DNA of 49,467 nucleotides from Phycisphaerales bacterium (GTDB taxonomy: Bacteria > Planctomycetota > Phycisphaerae > Tepidisphaerales > Tepidisphaeraceae). Positions 36,112 through 45,413 of the stretch are shown one piece after another. The notes under the pieces are model-generated. The model ran no database searches. It saw only the letters and a list, made by a program, of their open reading frames with translations, and was not told the DNA's origin. A program made the position numbers and the translations under genes. Each line of letters starts with the position of its first letter. Within the stretch, counting starts at the first letter, position 1. Where the stretch lies: assembly GCA_028291615.1 (NCBI GenBank), contig JAQGHM010000020.1, forward strand, positions 1 through 49,467. Direction: 5' to 3'.

Positions 36112-37799
36112 ACGCCACCGACGACCCCCAACATCTCGCCACCCGCGTCCTCGTTCTCGCCCCCACCGCCAGGGACGGCCAGGTCACCCGCGCCCTCCTC
36201 GAACGCGCGTCGCTCCACAGCCTCGTCTGCACGGACCTCCATCGCCTGAGCGCCGAGATTCTCAAGGGCGCAGGCGCTGCCCTCATTACCGAAGAGGCCA
36301 TCGCCGCCGATGGCATCCAGGAACTCCTCGACATCCTCGGCAATCAGCCCACCTGGTCCGAGCTCCCCGTGCTCGTCCTCATGCGCGGCGGCGTCGAGTC
36401 CTCCTCAATGGCCCTCCGCGTCCTCCGCTCCCTCGCCAACGTTACCCTGCTAGAGCGCCCCGCCCCCATGCGCTCGGTCATCAGCGCCGCACAGACCGCC
36501 GTCCGCAGCCGCCTCCGCCAGTACCAGATCCGCGACCAGATCCGGGAGATCCGCCAACTCCTCGAAAGCGAACGCGCCGCCCGTGCCGAAGCCGAACGCG
36601 CCGGCCGCATGAAGGATGAGTTCCTCGCCACCCTCAGCCACGAGCTCCGCACCCCGCTCAATGCCATCCTCGGCTGGGCCACCATGCTCCGCCGCTCCCC
36701 CGACGATGCCGCAGAAGTCGCCAGCGGAATCGAAGTGATCGAGCGCAACGCCCGCCTCCAGGCGCAGCTTATCGAAGATCTGCTCGATATGAGCCGCATC
36801 ATCTCCGGCAAGATCCGCCTCGACGTCCGCAGCGTCGATCCCACCGTCGTCATCGACGCCGCCGTCGAATCCATTCGCCCCGCCGCCGACGCCAAGGAGA
36901 TCCGCGTCCAGCACGTCATTGACCCCTGCGGCGCAGTCTTAGGCGACCCCGGGCGATTGCAGCAGGTCCTCTGGAACCTCCTCTCCAACGCCGTCAAGTT
37001 CACGCCGCGCGGCGGACGGATCATGATTACCTGCCGGCGCTCGCAATCGTCGGTCGAAATCTCCGTCACCGACAGCGGCCAGGGGATCAAGCCCGAGTTC
37101 CTCCCCCACGTCTTCGAGCGCTTCCGCCAAGCCGACGCCTCCACCACCCGCCGCTACGGCGGCCTGGGCCTTGGCCTCGCGATCGTCAAAAATCTCGTCG
37201 AACTCCACGGCGGCACCGTCGAAGCCCGTAGCAACGGCGAGGGCAGCGGCGCTACTTTCATCGTCAGCCTTCCGATCAGCGCTCTGCGCACGACCGCGCC
37301 GGATGACAATCACGACCAAGCTCCCAGCAATGGCGAACGTGCCGCCGCCCGCGCCTTCTCCGCCAGCACGCTCGAATGCGATCGTGCCGACCTGACCGGC
37401 ATCAAGGTCCTGGTCGTCGATGACGACGCCGACGCCCGCAACCTGGTCAAGCGCCTGCTGGGCGACTGCAACGCCCAGGTCACCGCCGCCGCCTCCGCTG
37501 ACGAGGCGTTTCGGTGCCTGAAGAACGAACTGCCCGACATCCTGCTCAGCGACATCGGCATGCCCGCAATGGATGGATATGAGTTTATCCGCCAGGTTCG
37601 TGAGTCCCTTGCCAGCGGCGACCGCCTCCCCGCCGCCGCGCTCACGGCATTCGCCCGCTCCGAGGACCGCCGCCGTGCACTGCTGGCGGGCTACCAGACC
37701 CACGTCGTCAAGCCCGTCGAACCCTCAGAACTGGTAGCGGTAGTCGCAAGCCTCGCCCGCCGCATCGGCCCCGCCCTAAGGCCCGCAACCAGCGAGTAA
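36108..37799 (+). CDS. Hybrid sensor histidine kinase with C-terminal receiver
   Basis: 563 residues, cytoplasmic (no membrane helix), starting at GTG that overlaps the KaiC-like gene stop. Residues 12-130 resemble a receiver domain but lack the phospho-acceptor aspartate (GAALITEEA), so it is a pseudo-receiver. A helix (135-170) leads to the H-box FLATLSHELRTPLNAILGW with His178. The ATP-binding domain shows NLLSNAVKFT, DSGQGI and GGLGLGLAI. The C-terminal receiver (about 425-550) has VLVVDDDADA, the acceptor Asp in LLSDIGMPAMDG and the Lys in VVKPVEP. A signal input through the pseudo-receiver or the KaiC-like partner is likely (inference). Confidence 0.92.
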   Translation: MNATDDPQHLATRVLVLAPTARDGQVTRALLERASLHSLVCTDLHRLSAEILKGAGAALITEEAIAADGIQELLDILGNQPTWSELPVLVLMRGGVESSSMALRVLRSLANVTLLERPAPMRSVISAAQTAVRSRLRQYQIRDQIREIRQLLESERAARAEAERAGRMKDEFLATLSHELRTPLNAILGWATMLRRSPDDAAEVASGIEVIERNARLQAQLIEDLLDMSRIISGKIRLDVRSVDPTVVIDAAVESIRPAADAKEIRVQHVIDPCGAVLGDPGRLQQVLWNLLSNAVKFTPRGGRIMITCRRSQSSVEISVTDSGQGIKPEFLPHVFERFRQADASTTRRYGGLGLGLAIVKNLVELHGGTVEARSNGEGSGATFIVSLPISALRTTAPDDNHDQAPSNGERAAARAFSASTLECDRADLTGIKVLVVDDDADARNLVKRLLGDCNAQVTAAASADEAFRCLKNELPDILLSDIGMPAMDGYEFIRQVRESLASGDRLPAAALTAFARSEDRRRALLAGYQTHVVKPVEPSELVAVVASLARRIGPALRPATSE

Positions 37800-37959
37800 T
37801 GGCACGTAACACCAACACCGCCGAACATGCCAAACCTTTTAGCCGGCTCGCTTGCGGGCCGTGTCCAACGGCGAGAATTGCGCAATCCCCCCACAACCAC
37901 CCCCTTTTTCCCGCCAAAGTGGACTCTCCCCCGCCACAGCAATACAGTTCACCCTTACG

Positions 37960-37985
37960 CGGGCTCACCGCCCGTTTTTCCGGGC
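37960..37985 (+). terminator. Overlapping GC stems with T-tract after the kinase gene
   Basis: CGGGC-TCACC-GCCCG is followed at once by TTTTT (37960-37979), and GCCCG can pair instead with CGGGC at 37981-37985 across the T-tract. The first arrangement looks like a short intrinsic terminator in the 240-base spacer between the kinase and efflux genes. The two alternatives share the middle arm. The remaining part of the spacer (37800-37959) shows no other gene. Confidence 0.45.
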
Positions 37986-38039
37986 GTCGCACGCGAGCGC
38001 ATCGCGGCGCGACACAGACGCAAAGTTTGAGGAACATCC

Positions 38040-39395
38040 ATGATCAGGCGAAGCGGTTTTACCATCGCATTACTCGCGGCACTCGCAGCGGTCGGCTGCG
38101 ACCAATCCACCAAACCGCCCCCCCCGCCCCCGCCTACCGTCACCGTCGCCCATCCGCTACGGCGCGAAGTGGTCGATTGGGACGAGTACATCGGTCACCT
38201 CGAGGCCAAGGAAAAGGTTGACCTTCGCGCCCGCGTCAGCGGTTACCTCGAATCCGCCGACTACAAGGAAGGATCGCTCGTCGACGCCGGCACCGTGCTG
38301 TTCAAGCTCGATCCCAAGCCCTACCAAGCCGAATACGACCGCGCCCTCAGCGAGGTCGAACAGGCCAAGGCCCAGGCCGCCAACGCCGCCGCCGAACTCG
38401 TCCGCATCGAGAACCTCCGACGCAGTGGTGGCGGTTCGGAAAAGGAATACCAGGACGCGCGCTACGCCAAGATGAAGTCCGATGCCGCCGTCGCCGCCGC
38501 CCAGGCCGCTGCGGAGACCGCCCGCCTCAACGTCGAGTACACCCAGGTCAAGACCCTCATCACCGGCCGCGCCGGAAACAAGCTCGTCACCCCCGGTAAC
38601 CTTATCACCGGCGGCACTTCCGCCGGCACCCTCCTGACCACGATCGCCAGCATCGACCCGATCTACTGCTACTTCGATGCCGACGAGGGATCGGTCCTCA
38701 AGTACCAGCGCCTGTCGCACGAGAAGAAACGCGTCAGCGCCCGCGACGAACCGATTCCATGCTTCCTCCAGCTCGGTAATGAGGACGGATTTCCCCACGA
38801 AGGCGTCGTCGATTTTGTCGACAACCACCTCGACCCCACGACCGGAACCCTCCGCGCCCGCGGCGTATTCGCCAACCCGCAGGGCTGGCTCCAGAAAGGG
38901 ATGTTCGCCCGCCTTCGCGTCCCCGGCAGTGGGCGATACCAGGCCATCCTCGTCCCCGACGCCGCGGTCGATATCAACCAGAGCATCAAGTACGTCCGCG
39001 TCCTCAAACCCGACCAGACGATCGAGCCGCGCACCGTCACGCTCGGCGCGCTCTTCGGCCAGTTCCGCGCCATCGAGTCTGGACTCGCCGGCGACGAATT
39101 GATCGTCATCAACGGCCTGCAGCGCGCCTTCCCCGGATCCAAGGTCATCCCCCAGCAAGTCGCGCTCGATCCCAACGCCGTGCCCCTCACGGCAGGGGGG
39201 GCCGCGTCAACCCAGGCGCTCCCCGCCACGCGCTTCATGCCCGCCACCATGCCCTCGACACCGCCGGCCACAAAACCGGCGGCCCCGAACGCGACCACGC
39301 GCCCCACAACCCAGCCCGCTGTTGCCGCGCCCCGCACGCTACCAGCCCCCAACCCGACCCCGCCCGACCGCGGCGCCGCAGACGACAATAAATAG
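38040..39395 (+). CDS. RND efflux periplasmic adaptor lipoprotein (AcrA/MexE type)
   Basis: 451 residues. Lipobox AAVGC (cysteine at about 20) after a short hydrophobic helix. Adaptor motifs: EYIGHLEAKEKVDLRARVSGYLE, KEGSLVDAGTVLFKLDP, a helical hairpin with EVEQAKAQAANAAAELVR, then the second lipoyl half (NLITGGTSAGTLLTTIASID) and GTLRARGVFANPQGWLQKGM. The protein links the inner membrane pump to an outer membrane channel. A Pro/Ala/Thr-rich tail of about 70 residues after VIPQQ is unusual. GAGGAA stands six bases before the ATG. The pump gene follows after 78 bases, without TolC in the window. Confidence 0.94.
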   Translation: MIRRSGFTIALLAALAAVGCDQSTKPPPPPPPTVTVAHPLRREVVDWDEYIGHLEAKEKVDLRARVSGYLESADYKEGSLVDAGTVLFKLDPKPYQAEYDRALSEVEQAKAQAANAAAELVRIENLRRSGGGSEKEYQDARYAKMKSDAAVAAAQAAAETARLNVEYTQVKTLITGRAGNKLVTPGNLITGGTSAGTLLTTIASIDPIYCYFDADEGSVLKYQRLSHEKKRVSARDEPIPCFLQLGNEDGFPHEGVVDFVDNHLDPTTGTLRARGVFANPQGWLQKGMFARLRVPGSGRYQAILVPDAAVDINQSIKYVRVLKPDQTIEPRTVTLGALFGQFRAIESGLAGDELIVINGLQRAFPGSKVIPQQVALDPNAVPLTAGGAASTQALPATRFMPATMPSTPPATKPAAPNATTRPTTQPAVAAPRTLPAPNPTPPDRGAADDNK

Positions 39396-39473
39396 TCCGT
39401 CTTCAGTGTTCTTTGCGCTCTTCGCGTCTTTGCGGCCGCCTTCTCCTGACGCTGTTTTAAGAACCCGACACCC

Positions 39474-42400
39474 ATGAAATTCGCCCATTTCTTCATCGAC
39501 CGACCCGTCTTCGCCGCCGTCATCTCCATCGTCATGGTGATCGTCGGCGCGATCGCCGCATTCAGCATCCCCATCTCGCAGTATCCTGAGATCGCCCCGC
39601 CCACCGTCGTCGTATCCGCCACCTATCCCGGCGCCAACGCGCGCACCGTCGCCGACACCGTCGCCACACCCATCGAGCAGCAGATGAACGGCGTCGAGAA
39701 CATGCTCTACATGTCCAGCCAGTGCACCAACGACGGCAGCATGCGCCTGACCGTCACCTTCAAGCTCGGCACCAACCTCGACATCGCCCAGGTCCAGGTC
39801 CAGAACCGCGTCGCCGTCGCCGAGCCCCAGCTTCCCGAGGAAGTCCGCCGCACCGGCATCACCGTCAAGAAAACCTCCACCGAGATCACGCTCGTCGTCC
39901 AGCTCTTCTCCCCCGACAACACGTTCGATCCGCTCTACGTCAGCAACTACGCCACCCTCCAGCTTCGCGACGAGATCGCCCGCCTCCCCGGCGTCGGCGA
40001 CGTCTTCCTCTTCGGCGCGCGCGACTACTCCATGCGCATCTGGCTTGACCCCAACAAGCTCGCCGCCCGCGACATGACCGCCGGCGACGCCGTCAAAGCC
40101 ATCCAGGAACAAAACCTCCAGGTCGCCGCCGGCGTCGTCGGCGGTCAGCCCCTCCCGCCCGGCACTACCCAGTTCCAGCTCACCGTCAATGCCCAGGGCC
40201 GCCTCACCACCCCCGACCAGTTCGCCGACATCATCGTCAAGACCGGCGAAGGGGGCAGCGTCACCCGCATCCGCGACGTCGGCAGCGTCCAGCTCGGAGC
40301 TGCCGACTACAACGTCACCGCCTTCCTCAACGGCACTGCCGCCGTCGCCGTCCCCGTCTTCCAGCTTCCCGGCACCAACTCCATCGCCACCCGTGATGCC
40401 GTCGTCGCCAAGATGAAGGAACTGCGCATCGCCCCCACCTGGCCAAAGGGCCTCGAATACGCCATCCCCTACGACACCACCATCTTCGTCCGCGAATCCC
40501 TCTGGGACGTGATCAAGACCCTCGTCGAAGCCATCCTCCTCGTCGTCCTCGTCGTCCTCGTCTTCCTGCAAAGCTGGCGGGCAACGCTCATCCCACTCCT
40601 CGCCGTCCCCGTCTCCCTCATCGGCACCTGCGCCGTGATGAAGGCCTTCGGCTTCTCATTTAACAACCTATCCCTCTTCGGCCTCGTGCTGGCGATCGGC
40701 ATCGTCGTTGACGACGCGATCGTCGTCGTCGAAAACGTCGAGCGCTGGATCGAGCACGGTCTCTCCCCCCGTGAGGCCACCTACAAGGCGATGGAAGAAG
40801 TGACGCCCGCCGTCATCGCCATCGCCTTCGGTCTCACCGCCGTCTTCGTCCCCGTCGCCTTCATCAGCGGCATCACCGGCCAGTTCTACCGCCAGTTCGC
40901 CCTGACCATTTCCATCGCGACCATTCTCTCGGCCATCAACTCCCTGACCCTCAGCCCCGCCATGTCCGCCCTCCTCCTCAAGTCGCGCGAGGGAAAGCAG
41001 GATTGGTTTGCCCGCCTGCTCAATCTCGTCTTCGGCTGGTTTTTCCGCATCTTTAACCGAGTGCTGGGCGCGCTCACAGCCGGCTATGTCGCCGTCGAAC
41101 ACCGCGTCATTCGTTTCGCGGTCATCGCCCTCGTCGCCTACCTCGGGCTCATCTATCTAACGTACGTCGGCTTCAGCCGCACCCCCACCGGCTTCATCCC
41201 GCAACAGGACAGCGGTTACCTCATCGCCGTGCTGCAAATGCCCGACGCCGCCGCCTTCGACCGCACCGAAGACGTCATGCGCCGCATGGCCAAGTTCGCC
41301 AACAGCACGCCCGGCGTCCGCGACACCTTCGCCATCGCCGGTTACTCCGGCTTCACCGGCGTTAATGCCTCCAACGCCGGAACCATGTTCGTCGTCATGG
41401 ACGATTTCGCCAAGCGCAACGGACATCCCGAGATGTCCGCCGGCGCCATCACCGGCAAGCTCATGGGCGAATACTCCAAGATCCAGGAAGGCTTCGCCCT
41501 GGTTTTCCCGCCGCCCCCCGTGCGCGGCGTCGGCACCGCAGGCGGTTTCAAAATGCAGGTCGAGGACCGCACCGGCCGTGCCACCCCCCAGGAGCTTCAA
41601 GCCACCTGCGAACAGCTCATCGGCGTAGCGATGAAGGACACCCGCTTCGCGCAGGTCTTCTCCACCTTCCGCGCCAACGTCCCACAGCTCTACGTCAACC
41701 TCGACCGCGCTAAGGCCAAGAGCCAGGACGTCCAGGTCACCGACATCTTCCAGGCGCTGCAGGTCTACCTCGGCGGCCTCTACGTCAACGACTTCAACTA
41801 CCTCGGCCGCACCTATCGCGTCATGGCCCAAGCCCATGCCGAGGCACGCGCCAAGGCCGCCGACATCGCCCAGCTCAAGACCCGCAACGGAAGCGGGCAG
41901 ATGGTCCCGCTCGGCGCGCTCATGCAGATCCAGGACACCGTCGGCCCCGACCGCATCAACCGCTACAACCTCTACCAGTCCGCCGAGATCAACGGCAGCA
42001 CCGTCCCCGGCATCAGCAGCGGCCAGGCCCTGGAGATCATGGACACGATCGCGCGCGACAACCTCCCGCAAGGCTACTCCTACGAGTGGACCGACCTCGC
42101 CTATCAGGAGCGCGGCGCGCGCGACGATTTCTGGTCCAACCCGCTCGTCATCTTTCCCCTCTGCATCTTCTTCGTCTGGCTGGTCCACTCCGCCGAGTAT
42201 GAAAGCTTCGCCCTCTCCACCGCCATCATTCTCATCGTGCCGATGTGCCTCCTCTGCGGCATCGCCGGCGTCATGCTCCGCGGCCTCGACAACAACATCT
42301 TCACCCAGATCGGCTTCGTCGTCCTCGCCGGCCTGTCCGCGAAAAACGCCGTGCTGATCGTCGAGTTCGCCAAGCAGCAACAAGAGCACGGCAAGGACCG

Positions 42401-42683
42401 CGTCGAGGCCGCCATCGAAGCCGCACGCCTCCGCCTCCGCCCCATCCTAATGACCAGCTTCGCCTTCATCCTCGGCGTTCTCCCCCTCGTCATCGCCCAA
42501 GGCGCCGGCGCAGAAATGCGCCAGGCATTAGGCACCACCGTCTTCTTCGGCATGCTGGGCGTAACCTTCTTCGGCCTCTTCCTAACCCCCGTCTTCTTCG
42601 TCAGCATCCGCTGGCTAACCGAAACCTTCATCGGCCCCACCCACCGCCCCAAGCAACGCGTCGCCCCAGACACACCGCATTGA
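39474..42683 (+). CDS. RND multidrug efflux pump permease (HAE1 family)
   Basis: 1069 residues, the typical size. Twelve membrane helices with two large periplasmic loops. The proton path is seen in GIVVDDAIVVVENVERW (helix 4, two Asp at about 411-412) and GLSAKNAVLIVEFAKQQ (helix 10 Lys). N-terminus FFIDRPVFAAVISIVMVI and PISQYPEIAPPTVVVSATYPGA are standard. It exports drugs or other amphiphilic compounds by proton exchange as a trimer. No outer membrane factor or regulator is adjacent. The 78-base spacer before it contains a CTTTGCG/CTCTTCGCGTC repeat-like run. Confidence 0.96.
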   Translation: MKFAHFFIDRPVFAAVISIVMVIVGAIAAFSIPISQYPEIAPPTVVVSATYPGANARTVADTVATPIEQQMNGVENMLYMSSQCTNDGSMRLTVTFKLGTNLDIAQVQVQNRVAVAEPQLPEEVRRTGITVKKTSTEITLVVQLFSPDNTFDPLYVSNYATLQLRDEIARLPGVGDVFLFGARDYSMRIWLDPNKLAARDMTAGDAVKAIQEQNLQVAAGVVGGQPLPPGTTQFQLTVNAQGRLTTPDQFADIIVKTGEGGSVTRIRDVGSVQLGAADYNVTAFLNGTAAVAVPVFQLPGTNSIATRDAVVAKMKELRIAPTWPKGLEYAIPYDTTIFVRESLWDVIKTLVEAILLVVLVVLVFLQSWRATLIPLLAVPVSLIGTCAVMKAFGFSFNNLSLFGLVLAIGIVVDDAIVVVENVERWIEHGLSPREATYKAMEEVTPAVIAIAFGLTAVFVPVAFISGITGQFYRQFALTISIATILSAINSLTLSPAMSALLLKSREGKQDWFARLLNLVFGWFFRIFNRVLGALTAGYVAVEHRVIRFAVIALVAYLGLIYLTYVGFSRTPTGFIPQQDSGYLIAVLQMPDAAAFDRTEDVMRRMAKFANSTPGVRDTFAIAGYSGFTGVNASNAGTMFVVMDDFAKRNGHPEMSAGAITGKLMGEYSKIQEGFALVFPPPPVRGVGTAGGFKMQVEDRTGRATPQELQATCEQLIGVAMKDTRFAQVFSTFRANVPQLYVNLDRAKAKSQDVQVTDIFQALQVYLGGLYVNDFNYLGRTYRVMAQAHAEARAKAADIAQLKTRNGSGQMVPLGALMQIQDTVGPDRINRYNLYQSAEINGSTVPGISSGQALEIMDTIARDNLPQGYSYEWTDLAYQERGARDDFWSNPLVIFPLCIFFVWLVHSAEYESFALSTAIILIVPMCLLCGIAGVMLRGLDNNIFTQIGFVVLAGLSAKNAVLIVEFAKQQQEHGKDRVEAAIEAARLRLRPILMTSFAFILGVLPLVIAQGAGAEMRQALGTTVFFGMLGVTFFGLFLTPVFFVSIRWLTETFIGPTHRPKQRVAPDTPH

Positions 42684-42892
42684 AATCACAAAGGACTACC
42701 GCGCGCGCCGCGCGCTCACCCAAGCACACAACCCCCCTTGCAAAAGAATAATTTTGCCCATTTCCCTAACTTGTAACCCTCTTTAAGATAACTGCTGTCA
42801 TTCAGCCGAAACATAGAGGTGTCGCCGTTTGCATGTTGTTGTCAGGCCATATCCCCCAGTTTGCCTTTTTAGACTTCACATTGTAAACTCTT

Positions 42893-43426
42893 ATGAGACT
42901 ACTTATTAACGAAGACATTGGGCCACACCACAATATGAAGTCAGGCAACGACGAGCTGTTCAGGAGAGGGAAGTCAACCACCTCGAAGCACGGGCCTGAG
43001 TCAGACCTCGCTGCCAAAATCCGCCAATTGCAAGCCGACCGCCAGCAACACGCCCAAGCCATCAACGAGATCGATCAGGTCCTCCACCGCGTCGAAAACG
43101 CGCTGGCCGAACTCAAGGCCATGACCACCCGCAGCTCCGGGCACGTCCCCTCCCACGCCGCCGCCGACACTGCCGATCGTCCCCGCCGCCACTATCAGAA
43201 GTTTGAATTAACCGGCGAAGAATCCGTCCTCGACTTCATCCGCCGCGAAGGCCACCCCTCCACCGCCGAGATCAACAACAACTGGCACGCCCAGGGCCGC
43301 ACCGGCGTCGCCAACCCCATCCTCGCCCGTCTCCTCAAGCGAGGCCTGCTCGAGCGCGAATCCGACCCCACCGTCCGCGGAAGCCGCTATCGCCTCACTC
43401 CGCAACCCGCCGACGCCCCCCACTGA
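42893..43426 (+). CDS. Coiled-coil and winged-helix protein of unknown function
   Basis: 177 residues. A coiled coil (about 38-78: SDLAAKIRQLQADRQQHAQAI, RVENALAELKAM) is followed by a linker and a probable winged-helix domain (ESVLDFIRREGHPSTAEINN, NPILARLLKRGLLERES, RGSRYRLTP). It could bind DNA. Neither the ATG at 42893 nor that at 42935 has a ribosome-binding site, so the true start is uncertain. The 209-base spacer upstream (42684-42892) is markedly less GC-rich than the rest, with GCGCG stems close after the pump gene, and may contain its promoter. Downstream it overlaps a possible opposite-strand gene by 32 bases. Confidence 0.65.
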   Translation: MRLLINEDIGPHHNMKSGNDELFRRGKSTTSKHGPESDLAAKIRQLQADRQQHAQAINEIDQVLHRVENALAELKAMTTRSSGHVPSHAAADTADRPRRHYQKFELTGEESVLDFIRREGHPSTAEINNNWHAQGRTGVANPILARLLKRGLLERESDPTVRGSRYRLTPQPADAPH

Positions 43427-43625
43427 GCGCCGCCCGCAACGCCCCCATCCGCCGCAGCCGCTCGATCGTCTCCCCCAGCGCTTCGCCGATCCACATCGCC
43501 GCCGATGCCGGAACCGCCGCGCCGCCCCCGCCCACTGCCGGCCGATCCGGACTGAAGACCGACGGCCCGTCCAGCAAACCGGTTAAGCCCACCCGAACGT
43601 TTTCCGCGCCGTCGCTTTTCTGCAT
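43395..43625 (-). CDS. Possible small protein, opposite strand
   Basis: 76 residues (MQKSDGAENVRVGLTGLLDG, ..., GEALGETIERLRRMGALRAAL). No family recognised. Third codon positions are GC-rich as in neighbouring genes, and a long non-polar centre is followed by a basic C-terminus. No clear ribosome-binding site. It lies in an otherwise empty spacer of 374 bases (43427-43800), in which I see no other gene. Confidence 0.35.
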   Translation of the reverse strand: MQKSDGAENVRVGLTGLLDGPSVFSPDRPAVGGGGAAVPASAAMWIGEALGETIERLRRMGALRAALSGGRRRVAE

Positions 43626-43800
43626 GGCCTGTGTCGCTCTCGTCCCCCTTTAACTCGATCTTGCGCTCGGTTATGAGGCGTAGATTAGCACGCCGATGCC
43701 TGATTTCCACAAGAAAATTGCCGATTCGCGCAATTCGCCATAAGTGCTGATCGCGTCTGTTCTATTCGCGGGCTCGGCGGTATCTTACGCGCGGACGCGC

Positions 43801-44949
43801 ATGGCCAAATCTCCACCCACCCCACCCTCGATTGACGTGCTCGTCTTAGGCGAGCACCCCGCCGCTTATCTCACCGCGGCCCTGCTGAAACATAAGTCCA
43901 AACTCAACGTCCTCCACGCCACCCTCCCCGATGAGAAACCGCCCGATCGCCTGGTGCTGATCAACCCCGAACTGTTCGACCTTCACCCCATCCTCCACCC
44001 GCTGCGCCGTAAGATCGAGACGACGTCCATTTACGGCTTGCAATTCCTCTCCTCAGCCGACGCCACGACCCGCTCCGAGCACCGCGCCAAATCCATCCTC
44101 AGCCTGGTCGCCCACTACAAAGACGTCCGCACCGCCTTCCAAAAGATGGCCACCGCCGAAGGCGTCGAATTCGTCAATCCCAAGCACGTGCAGGTCCACC
44201 GCATCGACGAGACCGGCCTCGACGTGACCGTCGGCAAGTCCCACCTGCATCCCAAGGTCCTAGTGCTAGGCGGCCCACTCCCCGACGCCCAGCAAAAGCT
44301 CCTCGGCCTCCCCGAATCCTGGGGCCGCGACGTCGTCCACCGCTACACCTTCGTTAAGTTCAAGGGCGCCAAGCAGGCCGAGCTAGGCGGCAAACCGCTC
44401 GTCCCCATGTCGCTGGATCTGAACGGCCAGCTCACCTGGGCATGGCTCCTCCCGCACGGCCCGTGCATCCAGTTATGTGTCGAGCAGCCGACCGAAACGC
44501 TAAGCCGCATCAAGCCCGCCGAGCTACTCGCGCTCTGGGAAGCCGTCCTGAAACGCCACGGCATTCTGAAGCCCGACACCCACGTCCCCATCGACCAGGC
44601 CCAATCAATCGACCTCCCCCTCGCCGGCGCGCTCGCCCACGAAGGCCTCGCCAACCGCACGCTCCTCGTCGGCCCCGCCGGCGGCTTCTACTCCGCCACC
44701 GGCGAAGACATCTACCCCAACGTCTGGAGCGCCTGCTTCGCCTCCGACGCAATCAAAAAAGCCCTGAAGGAAACCCACCTCCAGGACGCCCTCGCCCCCT
44801 ACCGCCACAACTGGCGAACAACCCTGGGCGACTACCTCCGAGGCCCCCAACAAAACCTCCGCTTCCTACTGCCGCTCGTCTACCGCAACCAGGTGATGAC
44901 CACGCGATTGACCGAGGCGATCCTGCTGGGCAAGGGAATGCTGCGGTAA
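43801..44949 (+). CDS. FAD-dependent reductase-like protein (geranylgeranyl-reductase type)
   Basis: 382 residues from ATG at 43801; an upstream start at 43744 would add a non-family extension. The N-terminal nucleotide-binding strand reads VLVLGEHPAAYLTAALL; the usual GxGxxG is altered to GEHPAA. VLVLGGPLPDAQ and LVGPAGGFYSATGEDIYPNVWSA are the second and third FAD-contact regions, as in flavin hydroxylases and geranylgeranyl reductases. The C-terminus contains helices (ALAPYRHNWRTTLGDYLRGP). Substrate unknown. Confidence 0.72.
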   Translation: MAKSPPTPPSIDVLVLGEHPAAYLTAALLKHKSKLNVLHATLPDEKPPDRLVLINPELFDLHPILHPLRRKIETTSIYGLQFLSSADATTRSEHRAKSILSLVAHYKDVRTAFQKMATAEGVEFVNPKHVQVHRIDETGLDVTVGKSHLHPKVLVLGGPLPDAQQKLLGLPESWGRDVVHRYTFVKFKGAKQAELGGKPLVPMSLDLNGQLTWAWLLPHGPCIQLCVEQPTETLSRIKPAELLALWEAVLKRHGILKPDTHVPIDQAQSIDLPLAGALAHEGLANRTLLVGPAGGFYSATGEDIYPNVWSACFASDAIKKALKETHLQDALAPYRHNWRTTLGDYLRGPQQNLRFLLPLVYRNQVMTTRLTEAILLGKGMLR

Positions 44950-45413
44950 AGAAAATCTCACGTCGATGAGGTCGAGGCTCCCCCGTCGCAAGCGTTCGGG
45001 CGATTCGGGCGTGCCAAGGCACTTATTTCCAAATAACCGACTGCCATATCGTCAGGTGACATTAATTCCTTTATAGATCAGGCCGATTGCGCGCAGACAC
45101 GTCATCGTGAAATGTCGTAGAGTAAAAGCAGTGATGTGGGGCTAGAGGAGATCACGGCACAAGTCACAATAGCCGCGCGAGGAAGCGCGACTTCTCGATC
45201 TAACCAGACCTCGCCCGGGAGAAACACCATTCCCGGACGTCGTCGCCGTCTTCTGCACGCACCATTCCGACAAGTGGGGATCGCCTGGAATTCGCCAGGG
45301 TCGCGAAATCGTCGCGCGAACATGTCGCGACCACGTCAGGCAGAACACAAGCGCACCAGCACACCCGCCGGCCAGCAATGGTTGTTGATGTGCCTTACCA
45401 CCAGGGACCGTCC
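44950..45413. other. Gene-free spacer before the SdrD-repeat surface protein
   Basis: 464 bases with lower GC in the middle (45020-45140). I see no gene with family features, no tRNA and no convincing promoter. GCGCGAGGAAGCGCG near 45175 can form a small stem. The AGGGA ribosome-binding site of the next gene lies at its end. Confidence 0.5.

Noticed and set aside
45056..45077. GTGACA and TATAGA as a promoter for the surface protein
   Set aside because: Only ten bases separate the two boxes, far too short for a sigma-70 promoter.
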